Shown one piece after another: positions 10,329-21,075 of a stretch of 38,642 nucleotides of DNA. The notes under the pieces are model-generated. The model ran no database searches. It was given only the letters and a program-made list of their open reading frames with translations, and was not told where the DNA came from. The first letter of the stretch is position 1. The number at the start of each line of letters is the position of its first letter. The DNA lies in NCBI GenBank assembly GCA_016931455.1, contig JAFGES010000040.1, positions 1-38,642 on the forward strand, written 5' to 3'. The DNA comes from Desulfobacterales bacterium (GTDB lineage Bacteria > Desulfobacterota > Desulfobacteria > Desulfobacterales > JAHDSC01). A program made the position numbers and the translations under genes.

Positions 10329-10754
10329 TTAAACAGCCCTCCCCAGAATTTTTTGACCAATAGCATTTGCAAATACATCAAGCTCTTGTTGTAGCGACTT
10401 ACGAACTTCCTCTGCATCCTTTGCAATTTTCTCACGAATTTCCGCCATGTCCGCTTGAGCCTTTTTATTGATCTTTTCAATTATCTTTTTTTCTTCTTCT
10501 TCAGCCACCTGCAACAAAGCTTCCTTTTCCCTCAAACCGTTTTCTCTTGCCTCTTTTAAACCGGAACTAAATGCATCATCTTTCTCCTTTGCATCCCTGA
10601 GTAGAAATTCGATCTTATCGTTCAGGCCTGCAACTTTTTCCCTCCTTTGAATCAGTACACTCCGTATGGGTTTATACAAAACAACATTTAAAACCCATAT
10701 CAGGAAGATAAAATTAACGATCTGTATTAAAAGAGACCCATTAATATTTACCAT
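10329..10754 (-). CDS. atpF': F1Fo ATP synthase subunit b'
   Basis: Second, shorter stator subunit (141 residues) that pairs with b; b/b' heterodimers are known from photosynthetic bacteria, chloroplasts and many deltaproteobacteria. One membrane helix (LLIQIVNFIFLIWVLNVVLY, about 8-27) ending in the conserved YKPIRSVLIQRREK, then a coiled coil. First gene of the F1/stator operon; AGGATCTC lies upstream of the ATG. Genes for subunits a and c (atpB, atpE) are not in this window and must be elsewhere. Confidence 0.94.
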   Translation of the reverse strand: MVNINGSLLIQIVNFIFLIWVLNVVLYKPIRSVLIQRREKVAGLNDKIEFLLRDAKEKDDAFSSGLKEARENGLREKEALLQVAEEEEKKIIEKINKKAQADMAEIREKIAKDAEEVRKSLQQELDVFANAIGQKILGRAV

Positions 10755-10843
10755 AAGAGATCCTCCATTGCAGAAGTTTAATAATTATTATTAATTTCAA
10801 ATACATTTGATACATCGCATCCGACAGCAAACCCAAGGCAAGG

Positions 10844-10873
10844 TCTATAGCATCAGCCATAACAAATTGTCAA
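10844..10873 (-). promoter_or_regulatory. Possible promoter of the atp operon
   Basis: On the minus strand TTGACA (10873-10868) begins 20 bases after the bactofilin stop codon's neighbourhood and is followed at 18 bases by TATAGA (10849-10844), or at 17 bases by CTATAG. The perfect -35 and suitable position, 90 bases before atpF', make it plausible; the -10 is only moderate. Read-through from the upstream mre/bactofilin genes is also possible because no terminator is seen. Confidence 0.4.
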
Positions 10874-10887
10874 AGGTTTTTTCAAAT

Positions 10888-11304
10888 TTATTGCTTACCT
10901 TTCGTTTCATCTAAAAGTGACATTTTTGAAATAAAATTGGTTTTCTTTTTCGTTTTTTCAGATCCCTTTCTCATTGCACAAGTTCCATCAATTATAACTC
11001 CCGACTCAATTGACATTTTCGGTGTACGTATATCGCCCACAACTCTACCTGGCGCATAGATCTCAATTCTATCACGTGCATCTATCGTTCCATTAACTTC
11101 CCCCATAATTATTGCAACATCAACATTTATTTCCGCATTGACAACCGCTCTTTCACCGATAATAACCGTACCCCCGCTGCTGAATATTTTACCTTTGACA
11201 TTGCCGTCTAATCTTATTGCTCCTTCAAAATCGATGACGCCTTCAATACAAGCATCAGCTCCCAAAAAAGTATCAATCGAATTCGTATTTTTTCCTTTAC
11301 GCAT
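10888..11304 (-). CDS. Bactofilin (polymer-forming cytoskeletal protein)
   Basis: Bactofilins polymerise without nucleotide into filaments that scaffold cell-wall enzymes. The central part is a right-handed beta-helix with regularly spaced hydrophobics and glycines: FEGAIRLDGNVKGKIFSSG, VIIGERAVVNAEINVDVAII, IEIYAPGRVVGDIRTPKMSI. The tail is Lys-rich and disordered (EKTKKK). I chose the ATG at 11304 because GGGAGGAA lies just upstream; a longer reading from a TTG at 11316 would begin inside that Shine-Dalgarno. It lies 42 bases after rodA, so it is probably part of the elongasome operon. Length about 138 residues. Confidence 0.92.
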   Translation of the reverse strand: MRKGKNTNSIDTFLGADACIEGVIDFEGAIRLDGNVKGKIFSSGGTVIIGERAVVNAEINVDVAIIMGEVNGTIDARDRIEIYAPGRVVGDIRTPKMSIESGVIIDGTCAMRKGSEKTKKKTNFISKMSLLDETKGKQ

Positions 11305-11346
11305 GCTTCCTCCCAATTTATTCCTATGCGCTCTTCACAATACTTT

Positions 11347-12450
11347 TTATTCAAACATGAATCGCCTCATGCTTATATTCATTAGAATACCGATACAAAT
11401 CATCATCGTAATAACGGAGGAACCACCATAGCTAACAAAAGGAAGTGGAACGCCGACAACAGGCATAAGCCCCATAACCATCCCGACATTAATAAAAATT
11501 TGCCAGAATATCATAGCGGATATTCCGACGGAAAGCATTATACCAAACGGCTCCCTGCATTTATGAGCAATACTCAGGGCACGGATAACAAGTATCAAAG
11601 TAATAAAAAGAATTGATAGGGAACCGATAAACCCCCATTCTTCCGCCAACACTGAAAATATAAAATCCGTATGATGCTCCGGTAAAAAGGAAAGTGAATT
11701 TTGAGTTCCCTTTAGGAATCCCTTTCCAAAAATCATACCTGAACCGATGGCGATTTTAGACTGAATGATATGATAACCTGCACCTAAAGGATCTCGATCA
11801 GGATCCAAAAATGTCAATATGCGTTGTTTCTGATATCCTTTCAATAAAAACCAAACAAGCGGAACAGATATGATGCAAACGGAAAAAATATATATAAACG
11901 AACGCTTATCGATTTTTGCAAAAATCGTCATCGAACCAGCAATTAGAATCAGCAATATGCCGGTTCCCAGATCAGGTTGCTTGACTATCAAACTAAATGG
12001 AATGAATGCCAAAATAAGGGGATTTAAAAGTTCACGCAAAGTAAGTCCTTTACTGCTTGCATGCTTAGAATAATATCGAGCCAAAATAATTATTAAAGAA
12101 ATCTTTACCATTTCTGAAGGTTGAATTGAAACGGGACCCAATGCAAGCCAACGTTTTGAACCCCCCACATACTTACCAAATAACAATACACAAACCAGTA
12201 GACAAATGCATATAATATAAATTACTATCGCCCATCGATCTAATGTTTTATAATTAAAAATAAAAGAAATTACCATCACAACCAATCCGGCACAATACCA
12301 AAGCAGCTGTTTTATAAATAGCATTTTTTGAGGATTTGGTGTTCCTGCCATTACAGAACTATATAATGCAATAAGACCGATTGAGCCGACAATAAAAGTA
12401 ATTATTAACAGCCCCCAATCAAAATATTGTACCAATCGACGATCAAACAT
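11347..12450 (-). CDS. rodA: Peptidoglycan glycosyltransferase RodA (SEDS family)
   Basis: Polytopic inner-membrane enzyme that polymerises lipid II into glycan strands during cell elongation, paired with PBP2. 367 residues with about ten hydrophobic segments. SEDS landmarks: GGSKRWLALGPVSIQPSEMVKISLII (about 96-121), VKQPDLGTGILLI with the conserved Asp, AIGSGMIFGKG, and FLPEHHTDFIFSVLAEEWGF, ending PLPFVSYGGSSV. It follows mrdA with an 81-base gap. Confidence 0.97.
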   Translation of the reverse strand: MFDRRLVQYFDWGLLIITFIVGSIGLIALYSSVMAGTPNPQKMLFIKQLLWYCAGLVVMVISFIFNYKTLDRWAIVIYIICICLLVCVLLFGKYVGGSKRWLALGPVSIQPSEMVKISLIIILARYYSKHASSKGLTLRELLNPLILAFIPFSLIVKQPDLGTGILLILIAGSMTIFAKIDKRSFIYIFSVCIISVPLVWFLLKGYQKQRILTFLDPDRDPLGAGYHIIQSKIAIGSGMIFGKGFLKGTQNSLSFLPEHHTDFIFSVLAEEWGFIGSLSILFITLILVIRALSIAHKCREPFGIMLSVGISAMIFWQIFINVGMVMGLMPVVGVPLPFVSYGGSSVITMMICIGILMNISMRRFMFE

Positions 12451-12531
12451 AAATCTTGCCTAAGATTAAATTTCTATTTCCTCCACCCCCCTCGGATTTA
12501 GGAAGGGAAAGATTAAAAGTGCCCAATCTAT

Positions 12532-14358
12532 TTAGTCTTTTTCTGTCAGCAAATAAGTCTTTACTAATTCCTTTGCAATCGGAGCTGCTGCACTAGAACC
12601 ATGTTCTCCATGTTCTACTATGACGGTTACAGCTATTTTAGGCTTATCAGCCGGCGCATAAGAAACGAACCAGGCATGAGGCTTTAAAAATTCCGATCTT
12701 TCCTTTTCATGGCTATCGTCATTTTTCTTATGACTAAACACCTGTGCGGTTCCTGTTTTGCCGCTCATGTCAATCTGATCAAGATGTGCAATTCTCGCCG
12801 TTCCTCTCTGACCGTTAACCGCCGCCCAAAGACCTTTTTTAACAACTTCAAGCGTCTTTCCGCTAACCGGAAGTTCGCCGATAACACAACTTTTATTTTG
12901 GCTAATGACCTCACCTTCAGCTGTTCTGATCTCTTTTAATATAAGAGGCTTATATATTTTCCCGCCATTTCCGACTGCTGAAATCAAAGATAGCATTTGA
13001 AGTGGAGTTGCTAAATTATAGCCTTGTCCAATGGCTATCGAAAGCGTCTCACCCCCTTGCCAGGCAATACCGGTTCGACTTTTTTTCCAGGCAGCTGTTG
13101 GAATGAGACCATGGGCCTCATGGCTTAAATCAATTCCTGTAGGAGAACCGAGCCCACAGGCTTTTGCATACCATGCGAGGCGATCGACACCCAGTTTCTG
13201 GCCGACTTGGTAAAAAAACACATCACATGATTCAGCTAATGCTTTTACAACATTAACCGTTCCATGCCCTCCTTTTTTCCAGCATCGAAAAACACGATCC
13301 CCATACTTATAGTAGCCCGGACAATAAATCTCAGTATTATTATCTATAATTCCTTCCTCAAGGCCTGCCATTGCAGTTATAATTTTATAAGTAGAAGCCG
13401 GCGGATATTCACCCTGGATGGCTTTATTCTCCATCGGTCGATAAGGATTGGAAACAAGGGCATCCCATTGTGAATGTGTCATACCGCCGACAAAAGCATT
13501 TTGATCAAATGACGGACTACTTACCAAAGCAAGAATATTTCCCGAACCGGGATCCATTGCAATGACAGCACCTGCCGAATTTTCTAATAGCTCTTCAGCT
13601 TTTTCTTGTAGGACCTGATCAATTGTTAAGTAAATATTATTTCCAGGCTGTGCATCAACGGTTCTAAGAATTCTAACAACCTGTCCATTGGCATTTACCT
13701 CAACCTGCCTCCCCCCTCTACTGCCGCAAAGATAGTTTTCGAATGCCTTTTCAACACCATACTTTCCAATAAAATCACCAGCTATGGATTTCGGGTATTT
13801 ACCGCTTTCAAGCTCTACAGGATTTATCTGGCTCAAATATCCGATCAAATGAGCGCCACTTTGCTTATTAATATAATATCTTAAAGGCCTAACAGTAACT
13901 TCGATACCGGGAAGATCGTATTGGTGGGCCTCAATTGTCGCTAGAATGTCTCGACCGATGTCATTTTTAATCAGAATCGGTTTATAAGGTGACATGCCTT
14001 TATTCCCATCAATGCAAGCCTGAAGTTCTTCTGTAGGAATCTTTGTATAATTAGACAATTTCTCTAAAGTTTGTTTGACCGGTTTTGCGTCCTTTAAGAT
14101 AATGCTCAAATCAAAAGAAGGCCGGTTGTCTACGAGCAATTTGCCATTATGGTCAAAAATCAACCCTCTTGGGGGATCTATATTTTGCAGCCTTATGCAA
14201 TTGTTTTCAGAAAGTCGCCTATACTCCTCCCGTTCAATTACTTGGAGATAAAACAAACGTACAATGAGAACAATATAAGCAGCCAATACACAAATTATTA
14301 CGCCGGTTAAACGTTGCTTGTACCATTCATTATCTGCAGTGTTTAAATACTTGCTCAA
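12532..14358 (-). CDS. mrdA: Penicillin-binding protein 2 (elongation transpeptidase)
   Basis: Monofunctional class B PBP that crosslinks peptidoglycan in the side wall; works with RodA. 608 residues. One N-terminal membrane helix (about 16-38), a PBP dimerisation domain, then the transpeptidase domain with STYK (322-325, nucleophile Ser322), SCD (377-379, second motif; Asp instead of Asn is usual for PBP2) and KTG (534-536). Lies between mreD and rodA. No missing catalytic residues. Confidence 0.97.
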   Translation of the reverse strand: MSKYLNTADNEWYKQRLTGVIICVLAAYIVLIVRLFYLQVIEREEYRRLSENNCIRLQNIDPPRGLIFDHNGKLLVDNRPSFDLSIILKDAKPVKQTLEKLSNYTKIPTEELQACIDGNKGMSPYKPILIKNDIGRDILATIEAHQYDLPGIEVTVRPLRYYINKQSGAHLIGYLSQINPVELESGKYPKSIAGDFIGKYGVEKAFENYLCGSRGGRQVEVNANGQVVRILRTVDAQPGNNIYLTIDQVLQEKAEELLENSAGAVIAMDPGSGNILALVSSPSFDQNAFVGGMTHSQWDALVSNPYRPMENKAIQGEYPPASTYKIITAMAGLEEGIIDNNTEIYCPGYYKYGDRVFRCWKKGGHGTVNVVKALAESCDVFFYQVGQKLGVDRLAWYAKACGLGSPTGIDLSHEAHGLIPTAAWKKSRTGIAWQGGETLSIAIGQGYNLATPLQMLSLISAVGNGGKIYKPLILKEIRTAEGEVISQNKSCVIGELPVSGKTLEVVKKGLWAAVNGQRGTARIAHLDQIDMSGKTGTAQVFSHKKNDDSHEKERSEFLKPHAWFVSYAPADKPKIAVTVIVEHGEHGSSAAAPIAKELVKTYLLTEKD

Positions 14359-14374
14359 GACCTAACTCCTCAAA

Positions 14375-14905
14375 TCATTCCCCGTATTCTCTTCCCCTTT
14401 CAGCAAATCTTTCATGAAACCATTTATTCCATTTTTTGTGGGAAAATCTATAAATAATGATAAAAAACGGCCCTGTGCATACTGCCCAAAAAAGATGCGA
14501 TAAAACCGTATTTATGATAGACTCGGAAATATGAAAACCTGGGTCCAGAGTGGCAAAAGTTCCTAGAAATATGCTGGTTTCTATAATTATTCCCGAAACC
14601 ATAACGATAGGCAGAAGAAAAATATTGCCCACATGTAAAAATTTAATAATCCATTTTACACCAACAAAAAGCCAAAAATAGGCAGTTATATAAAGACCCA
14701 AAGGTCCTGTTGAAAGATTATCCATTATGAATCCGAGTAAAATTAGAATGGGTAGGCTTTCGCCAACGGAACAGTAAAGACCGAGATAAATAATAAATGG
14801 GGTTAACAGGTCATAAGAATTATCTAAAAATCCGAAATAAGGTATAATTGTTGATTGTAAAATTACCAAAAAAAGACAGGGAAAGATATAAAAGCAATAT
14901 CTCAT
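14375..14905 (-). CDS. mreD: Rod-shape determining protein MreD
   Basis: Small inner-membrane protein (176 residues) of the elongasome, thought to bridge MreC and the wall synthesis enzymes. It has about five or six hydrophobic segments (for example YCFYIFPCLFLVILQST at the start and PFIIYLGLYCSVGESLPILI) with the conserved GFIMDNLSTGPLG near 58-70. The family is poorly conserved in sequence; position between mreC (4-base ATGA overlap) and mrdA makes the call firm. Confidence 0.9.
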   Translation of the reverse strand: MRYCFYIFPCLFLVILQSTIIPYFGFLDNSYDLLTPFIIYLGLYCSVGESLPILILLGFIMDNLSTGPLGLYITAYFWLFVGVKWIIKFLHVGNIFLLPIVMVSGIIIETSIFLGTFATLDPGFHISESIINTVLSHLFWAVCTGPFFIIIYRFSHKKWNKWFHERFAERGREYGE

Positions 14906-15738
14906 TGCTTGCTCACGAAGACGTGCTTGGGGGGATTTAATATAACTAAGACTTCTTCAAGTTTTTCGAAATCAATATAAGGGTTAACAGTAACCTCCTG
15001 AAATATACCTGCATTTCTTCGGATAACGCCTGAAACATAACCAACGCGCAGACCTTTTGGGAAAACACCATCTAATCCGGAGGAAACGACAACATCTCCG
15101 ACTCTTATATCATGCTTACGCAATACATATTTTAAAAGACATTGCCCCTTTGATTCGCCTTTAATGATCCCACGTGCGCGTGTCCTTTGAATCATCACAT
15201 CGACTGCACTATTTTGATCAATAATCAACAAAACTTTGGAATAATGAGCCGAAACATCAATAACCTGTCCGGCAATACCTTCCGGAATTACTACGGGTAA
15301 GCCTTTTTTTACCCCATCATATTGGCCTTTATCAATGATTATGCTTTTAAACCAAGGGGAGGGGTCTTTGCCGATCACTTCAGCAGAAAGAAACTTGTTG
15401 GCTATTTTTTTTTGGAAATTCAGAAGCTTTCGAAGGCGTATATTGGAAAGTGAAATTTCTTTACATTGGTTATTTTTCTCAATCGCCCGGCTAAGCGCTC
15501 TCTTAAGATCTGCATTTTCTTCGGCCACTGAAACAAGAAAGAAGTATTGATTCCAAATATCTTCTGCGAAACGAAGCAAATGGGCAGCAACTTCCTGAAA
15601 AGGTGCTACAAGTGTAATCCCGATTCGGCCGGTGCTGTTGGAAGAATTGCGGTTTTTACTAGTAACGGACAGGATTATGATGTTTACGGCAATCAGAATA
15701 ATTCCGCAGACAACCAATACCATCTTCTTGGAAAACAT
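14902..15738 (-). CDS. mreC: Rod-shape determining protein MreC
   Basis: Membrane-anchored periplasmic scaffold that activates PBP2-RodA. 278 residues: N-terminal membrane helix (about 6-25), a short coiled coil (about 70-110), then a beta-barrel domain with AEVIGKDPSPWFKSIIIDKG, VVIPEGIAGQVIDVS, VLLIIDQNSAVDVMIQR and VVSSGLDGVFPKGLRVGYV, all typical MreC landmarks. Starts 4 bases after mreB ends and overlaps mreD by 4 bases. Confidence 0.96.
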   Translation of the reverse strand: MFSKKMVLVVCGIILIAVNIIILSVTSKNRNSSNSTGRIGITLVAPFQEVAAHLLRFAEDIWNQYFFLVSVAEENADLKRALSRAIEKNNQCKEISLSNIRLRKLLNFQKKIANKFLSAEVIGKDPSPWFKSIIIDKGQYDGVKKGLPVVIPEGIAGQVIDVSAHYSKVLLIIDQNSAVDVMIQRTRARGIIKGESKGQCLLKYVLRKHDIRVGDVVVSSGLDGVFPKGLRVGYVSGVIRRNAGIFQEVTVNPYIDFEKLEEVLVILNPPKHVFVSKQ

Positions 15739-15742
15739 GGAA

Positions 15743-17133
<1,391 letters not shown>

Positions 17134-18204
17134 TCAAATAATAACCTTCATCACCACATCATGCAACTTAGGCCTGAAGCTTTTGATTTTATCATTTGCA
17201 CGTGATGGGTGTATACGGTTTGTTAAAAATATAATAGCCGTGGATCGCTCTAAATCCACCCAAAAGGATGTTCCCGTAAAACCTAGATGCCCCACGCTAT
17301 TTTTTGAAAAAAAACTGCCCGAGCTTGAACCGGTCAAAGATGGCGTATCGAAGCCAAGTGCCCTATCGGTGTCTTCCTGCCGTTTAAAAAAAATATGTAA
17401 TAAATCCTTTGAGATTCCGCAAAATGAGGCTTGCCCATGAAAAGCAGACAATAAAGCGGATAATAAGACACTTATATCATAGGCATCACCGAAAAGACCG
17501 GCATGTCCTTCGACTCCTCCTACAATGTAAGCATTATCATCATGCACAACTCCATTTAAAAGCACTTTTCGCCATGGGCAAATTTCAGTCGCAGCAAATC
17601 TTGCAAGACGCTGGTCTGCATTTAGATCTATAAAAAATAGGTTTTTCAGGTCCAGTGGCCGATATATTTTTTCAGTTACAAACTGATCTATCCGCTTACC
17701 GGCGATTCTCTCAACGATCCATTCAAGAATCATAAATCCGATATCACTGTATAAAACATCCTGACCAATCGGTTTTGCAAGGGATTCTTTGACAAGCAAT
17801 TTCCGTAAAGCATTTTTACGTTCAGCATGTGGAAGGCAAGACAGCTCCATATAATAAGGGCGATAATCCGGAAGACCCGAGTTATGACTTAGAAGATGCT
17901 TGATCTTAATTTGTGCTTTTTTTGTCTTTTTAAATGGAGGGAGCAAAGATCCTAAATTTTGATCGAGACTTAACTTGCTTTCCTGAAACAACTTCATAAT
18001 TGATAGCGTAGTTGCAAGCGGCTTGGTCAGAGATGCCAAATCAAAAACGGTATCCTTGGTCATTAAAAGTTTTGAAAATAGATTCGCATACCCATAAGCT
18101 TCAAAAAAAACAACCGAATTTTCCTTAAGGACCAAAAGAACAGCCCCGGGAAAAACTTTGTCGGCGACTGCTTTTTTCATCAGCTTGTCGATCTTTTGAG
18201 TCAT
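17134..18204 (-). CDS. Beta-lactamase-fold serine hydrolase (class C / EstB type)
   Basis: Penicillin-binding-protein-like enzyme of the Beta-lactamase (PF00144) fold, 356 residues. SxxK is SLTK (58-61) in FDLASLTKPLATT; the second motif is YSD (152-154) where YxN is usual; a HLGFTGTSFWVDL segment near the C-terminus is the third-motif region (H/KxG). I see no signal peptide (start MTQKIDKLMKKAV), so it may be cytoplasmic. Substrate is unknown: muropeptides, D-amino peptides or esters are all possible for this family. It follows ldcA by 18 bases, which favours a role in peptidoglycan recycling. Confidence 0.88.
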   Translation of the reverse strand: MTQKIDKLMKKAVADKVFPGAVLLVLKENSVVFFEAYGYANLFSKLLMTKDTVFDLASLTKPLATTLSIMKLFQESKLSLDQNLGSLLPPFKKTKKAQIKIKHLLSHNSGLPDYRPYYMELSCLPHAERKNALRKLLVKESLAKPIGQDVLYSDIGFMILEWIVERIAGKRIDQFVTEKIYRPLDLKNLFFIDLNADQRLARFAATEICPWRKVLLNGVVHDDNAYIVGGVEGHAGLFGDAYDISVLLSALLSAFHGQASFCGISKDLLHIFFKRQEDTDRALGFDTPSLTGSSSGSFFSKNSVGHLGFTGTSFWVDLERSTAIIFLTNRIHPSRANDKIKSFRPKLHDVVMKVII

Positions 18205-18222
18205 GAGGACTTGAGCCTGCCG

Positions 18223-19149
18223 TTAATAAACATGAATGGTCGGAGGTTTATGAAAAGAAAGCAAATGACTGCCGGCGTCCAGAGTCGCCTCAAGCCCAAT
18301 TGGAAATGTGACATTGTTTTTACCATGGCCGACTTCAAATCCGGCAAGTATGGGGATCGGATACTCTTTGAAAATGTCATTCACAATTTCGAAGATTTCG
18401 TTCATCGAACCGCAATCATCAAAAGAACCGAGAATAAGCCCGGCAAGACCTTCGAAACAGCCGGCAATCTTCATTTGGCTCAGCATTCGATCGATTTTGT
18501 AACTAGGCTCCCCTTTATCCTCTAAAATCAAAATATGGCCTTTTAAAACAGGCTCAAATGGTGTGCCCAAAAGGTGGCATAATGTTGTTAGGTTCCCCCC
18601 TGCAACCGGTCCGGAAGTTAAACCGGATCGGAGGGTAACACCTTTTTCCGGCTTGATATTAAGGGCACTGCCCGATGAAAAAGCCGAAAACATGGCCTGT
18701 TTTGTTTTTTGCGTCCCACCGATAAGAGTTGTAACGGTCGGTCCATGAAAAGTAACAAATCCGCAATGGGTGTACAGCACGGATAAAATAGCGGTGATAT
18801 CGCTGAATCCCGCAAAAATCTTCGGTTGTTTCCGAATAACTTCAAAATCCAATAATGATAGTATCCGAAGAGAACCGAATCCCCCTCTGGCACAAATGAT
18901 TGCCTTTATTTTCTTGTCGTCAAAAAGTCGATTCACTGCATCGGCACGTTCTGCATCTGATCCCGCCAGATAACCTTCCTTTTTAAAAATTTTATCAGGC
19001 ACATACACCTGAAATCCCATCAATTTTAGTACATGAATACCACGGTAAAACTTCTCTAAATCAAACGGACTTGCCGGAGCAACGATACCAATCGTATCGC
19101 CCGTTCTCAACCGTGGGGGTAGTACCGGGATATTTTTTTCATGAGGCAT
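18223..19149 (-). CDS. LD-carboxypeptidase (S66 family, LdcA/MccF)
   Basis: Serine peptidase that removes the terminal D-Ala from murein tetrapeptides during recycling; the related MccF branch cleaves microcin C. 308 residues. N-terminal LRTGDTIGIVAPASPF, then CARGGFGSLRIL and GFSDIT with nucleophile Ser116. The catalytic Glu and His are expected in LILEDKGEPSYKIDRML and FEVGHGKNNVTFPIG, both present. No signal peptide, which matches a cytoplasmic recycling enzyme. Upstream of, and presumably co-transcribed with, the serine hydrolase. Confidence 0.93.
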   Translation of the reverse strand: MPHEKNIPVLPPRLRTGDTIGIVAPASPFDLEKFYRGIHVLKLMGFQVYVPDKIFKKEGYLAGSDAERADAVNRLFDDKKIKAIICARGGFGSLRILSLLDFEVIRKQPKIFAGFSDITAILSVLYTHCGFVTFHGPTVTTLIGGTQKTKQAMFSAFSSGSALNIKPEKGVTLRSGLTSGPVAGGNLTTLCHLLGTPFEPVLKGHILILEDKGEPSYKIDRMLSQMKIAGCFEGLAGLILGSFDDCGSMNEIFEIVNDIFKEYPIPILAGFEVGHGKNNVTFPIGLEATLDAGSHLLSFHKPPTIHVY

Positions 19150-19294
19150 ATAATGTTCATCAAAACTAATTTAATCGTCAAAAATTTATGCTAGGAGAAT
19201 ATACTTTTTTCTCAAAGTTAAAATTACGATAAAGTGCAACAAATATCAAGCTCAAGGCCTTCTTTTTAATTGTAACCGAATGAATTCTTGCTGC

Positions 19295-19323
19295 TTGACA
19301 TAAGCAATCAAAGATGCTAATTT
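19295..19323 (+). promoter_or_regulatory. Promoter of tRNA-Pro
   Basis: TTGACA (19295-19300), 17-base spacer, TAATTT (19318-19323); transcription would start only a few bases before the mature tRNA at 19335. The -35 is perfect and the -10 modest. Confidence 0.55.
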
Positions 19324-19334
19324 ACACAAAATGT

Positions 19335-19412
<78 letters not shown>

Positions 19413-19429
19413 TAAAATAAAAATAAATG

Positions 19430-19458
19430 GGTTACGGCAATCCACCGTAGCCTTTTTT
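19430..19458 (+). terminator. Intrinsic terminator of tRNA-Pro
   Basis: Stem GGTTACGG (19430-19437) with CCGTAGCC (19445-19452), one G-T pair, 7-base loop, followed by six T. It sits 19 bases after the tRNA CCA end. Confidence 0.85.
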
Positions 19459-19570
19459 ATTTAGGACAACATTTTGGACCTAACCGATGTTATGTGAAGT
19501 GTTATGTGAAGATGGGTATCAGCATTGAATTTTTAAAATCATTCGGCTTGATAAAGATATAGCAGTTGCT

Positions 19571-19894
19571 TCAATGATAATTTTTAGGTTTAACGGTCAT
19601 ATCCCAAAGCAATCCCTGCCAGCCTGACACCACGCCTTCATCACCACAGCTATCACATTGCCAATGAATCTTTCCTTCAATTTCATCAAGCCGGATATCC
19701 AACACTCCTTTGCAGGGTTTTCTTTTAGGTCTCCGCCAACATTTCGGCTTTTTCCTTTCAGAAATTCCAATATATGCAGATGTTGCGTAGATGATTATCT
19801 CACCAAGTTTTTCAACTTTTCTTTTTAATTGGGGAACAGCGGCAACAGATTGGGTTTCTTCATCAAGCCAGTGTCTGATATCAATTACCCACAT
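19571..19894 (-). CDS. Small conserved-looking protein with zinc-ribbon cysteines
   Basis: 107 residues, function unknown. N-terminus MWVIDIRHWLDEE, then a helical segment (AVPQLKRKVEKLGEIIIYAT), a basic CWRRPKRKPCKG with two cysteines (near 52-60), and CDSCGDEGVVSGWQGLLWDM near the end. The two cysteine pairs could bind one zinc. An excellent GGAAGGAG lies five bases before the ATG at 19894, so it is surely translated. I have an impression of similar proteins in related bacteria near mobile-element genes but cannot verify this. The neighbour upstream (19942-20121) may have been its operon partner. Confidence 0.75.
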   Translation of the reverse strand: MWVIDIRHWLDEETQSVAAVPQLKRKVEKLGEIIIYATSAYIGISERKKPKCWRRPKRKPCKGVLDIRLDEIEGKIHWQCDSCGDEGVVSGWQGLLWDMTVKPKNYH

Positions 19895-19941
19895 TTGACT
19901 CCTTCCAGCGTTTAGAGACCAATTGGGTGGCTATTGCTGTA

Positions 19942-20121
19942 TTATTGGGCAAACCAATCCAATAACCTTTTTAGATCCTGATGATAAACATCATTTTTAG
20001 TCCGTCGGTCGGTTTTGGGCAAATAAAATATAAGATCAACGTTACTTTTGGTATTGGGTTGATCAGGAACAGTGATGATCGTGGATACGAATTCATCGCC
20101 ATCTATATTTATTTTAAACTT
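19942..20121 (-). pseudogene. N-terminally truncated small gene
   Basis: A 59-codon open stretch on the minus strand reads as real protein (FKINIDGDEFVSTIITVPDQ, then a segment with NVDLIFYLPKTDRR and DLKRLLDWFAQ) and stops 47 bases before the zinc-ribbon gene. There is no ATG, GTG or TTG start: a TAA lies directly before it. A promoter-like TTGACA with A/T-rich -10 lies at about 20110-20140 on the same strand. I read it as a decayed partner gene that lost its start; use of a rare start such as ATA or ATT cannot be excluded. Confidence 0.45.
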
Positions 20122-20196
20122 TTAGGTACTGTCAACAATTATGTAAAATTTTTATCCACCATTTTTTCCATAAACGGCAGAATGAATATTATCGAA

Positions 20197-21075
20197 TCAA
20201 GGCCCGATTTTCCGCAACAACAGTTGCCAATCTTCATTCACCATTTCTTGAATGGTTTGAATATCTTCTTCAGTTAAATGTTTGAACCGACTCTGCATTT
20301 TTAAATATTCGTCTATCGACCGGTTCCCTTTGTAATTGAGAGTATATTTTACCCCATCTTCCACCTCGTACAGGGGAAACATATTGGTTTGAACGGCAAG
20401 TCGGGCGATTTTGATGGACAATTCAGAGGCTACGCCCCATCCGGTCGGGCAGCTCGCAAAAACATGAATGAATCTGGGACCGCCTTTCATTTCCATGGCC
20501 TTTTTGAACTTACGCATCATATCATCGGGAAAGGCAATGCTTGCAGTGGCGGTATAAGATATTCGGTGAGCCGCAAGGGCCTCGACAATATTTTTTTTTC
20601 TTGTCTTTTTCCATTCCGTGCCGGGTGTGGTGGTTGTGCGTGTACCGTAAGGGGTGGAGGAACTTCTCTGAACACCCGTATTCATATAAGCCTCATTATC
20701 ATAGCACACATAGATAAAATCTTCCTGTCTTTCCACCGCGCCACTTAAAGCTTGGAAGCCGATATCAAAAGTGCCTCCGTCACCAGCCCATCCGACAACC
20801 GTCGTTTCAGTGTCACCCTTCATATCCAGTGCCGCCCGAACACCGCTGGCAGCCGCCGCCGTGGTGGCAAAAGCCGTATGCAGAATCGGCACCTTCAGTG
20901 CGGATTGCGGATAATTACCGGCAATAATTGACCAGCAGCAAGCAGGAATGACGACCACCGTTTTTTCGCCTAATACCCTTAACGCCAATTTCATTGCAAT
21001 CGTCGCCCCGCATCCTGGGCATCCCACATGTCCGGAGTTCAGATAATCTCTATCGGGAATATTTAATTGCATCAT
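20197..21075 (-). CDS. porB: 2-oxoacid:ferredoxin oxidoreductase, beta subunit (pyruvate type)
   Basis: Thiamine-pyrophosphate subunit of the enzyme interconverting pyruvate (or another 2-oxoacid), CoA and ferredoxin with acetyl-CoA and CO2. 292 residues. CPGCG (19-23) and CCW (around 46-48) supply cluster cysteines; the TPP motif runs GWAGDGGTFDIG to CYDNEAYMNTG; GVQRSSSTPYGTRTTTTP is characteristic of pyruvate-type beta subunits. Starts in an ATGA overlap with porA. The substrate is inferred; 2-oxoisovalerate or oxalate-type relatives are possible. Confidence 0.92.
   Translation of the reverse strand: MMQLNIPDRDYLNSGHVGCPGCGATIAMKLALRVLGEKTVVVIPACCWSIIAGNYPQSALKVPILHTAFATTAAAASGVRAALDMKGDTETTVVGWAGDGGTFDIGFQALSGAVERQEDFIYVCYDNEAYMNTGVQRSSSTPYGTRTTTTPGTEWKKTRKKNIVEALAAHRISYTATASIAFPDDMMRKFKKAMEMKGGPRFIHVFASCPTGWGVASELSIKIARLAVQTNMFPLYEVEDGVKYTLNYKGNRSIDEYLKMQSRFKHLTEEDIQTIQEMVNEDWQLLLRKIGP

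Noticed and set aside
19489-19512. Tandem GTTATGTGAAG repeat as the start of a CRISPR or attachment site
   Set aside because: Only two adjacent copies with no spacers and no matching copy elsewhere in the window.
19981-20277. 98-codon plus-strand ORF
   Set aside because: Antisense to the coding-like relic at 19942-20121 and to the end of porB; its own translation is low-complexity and has no ribosome site.
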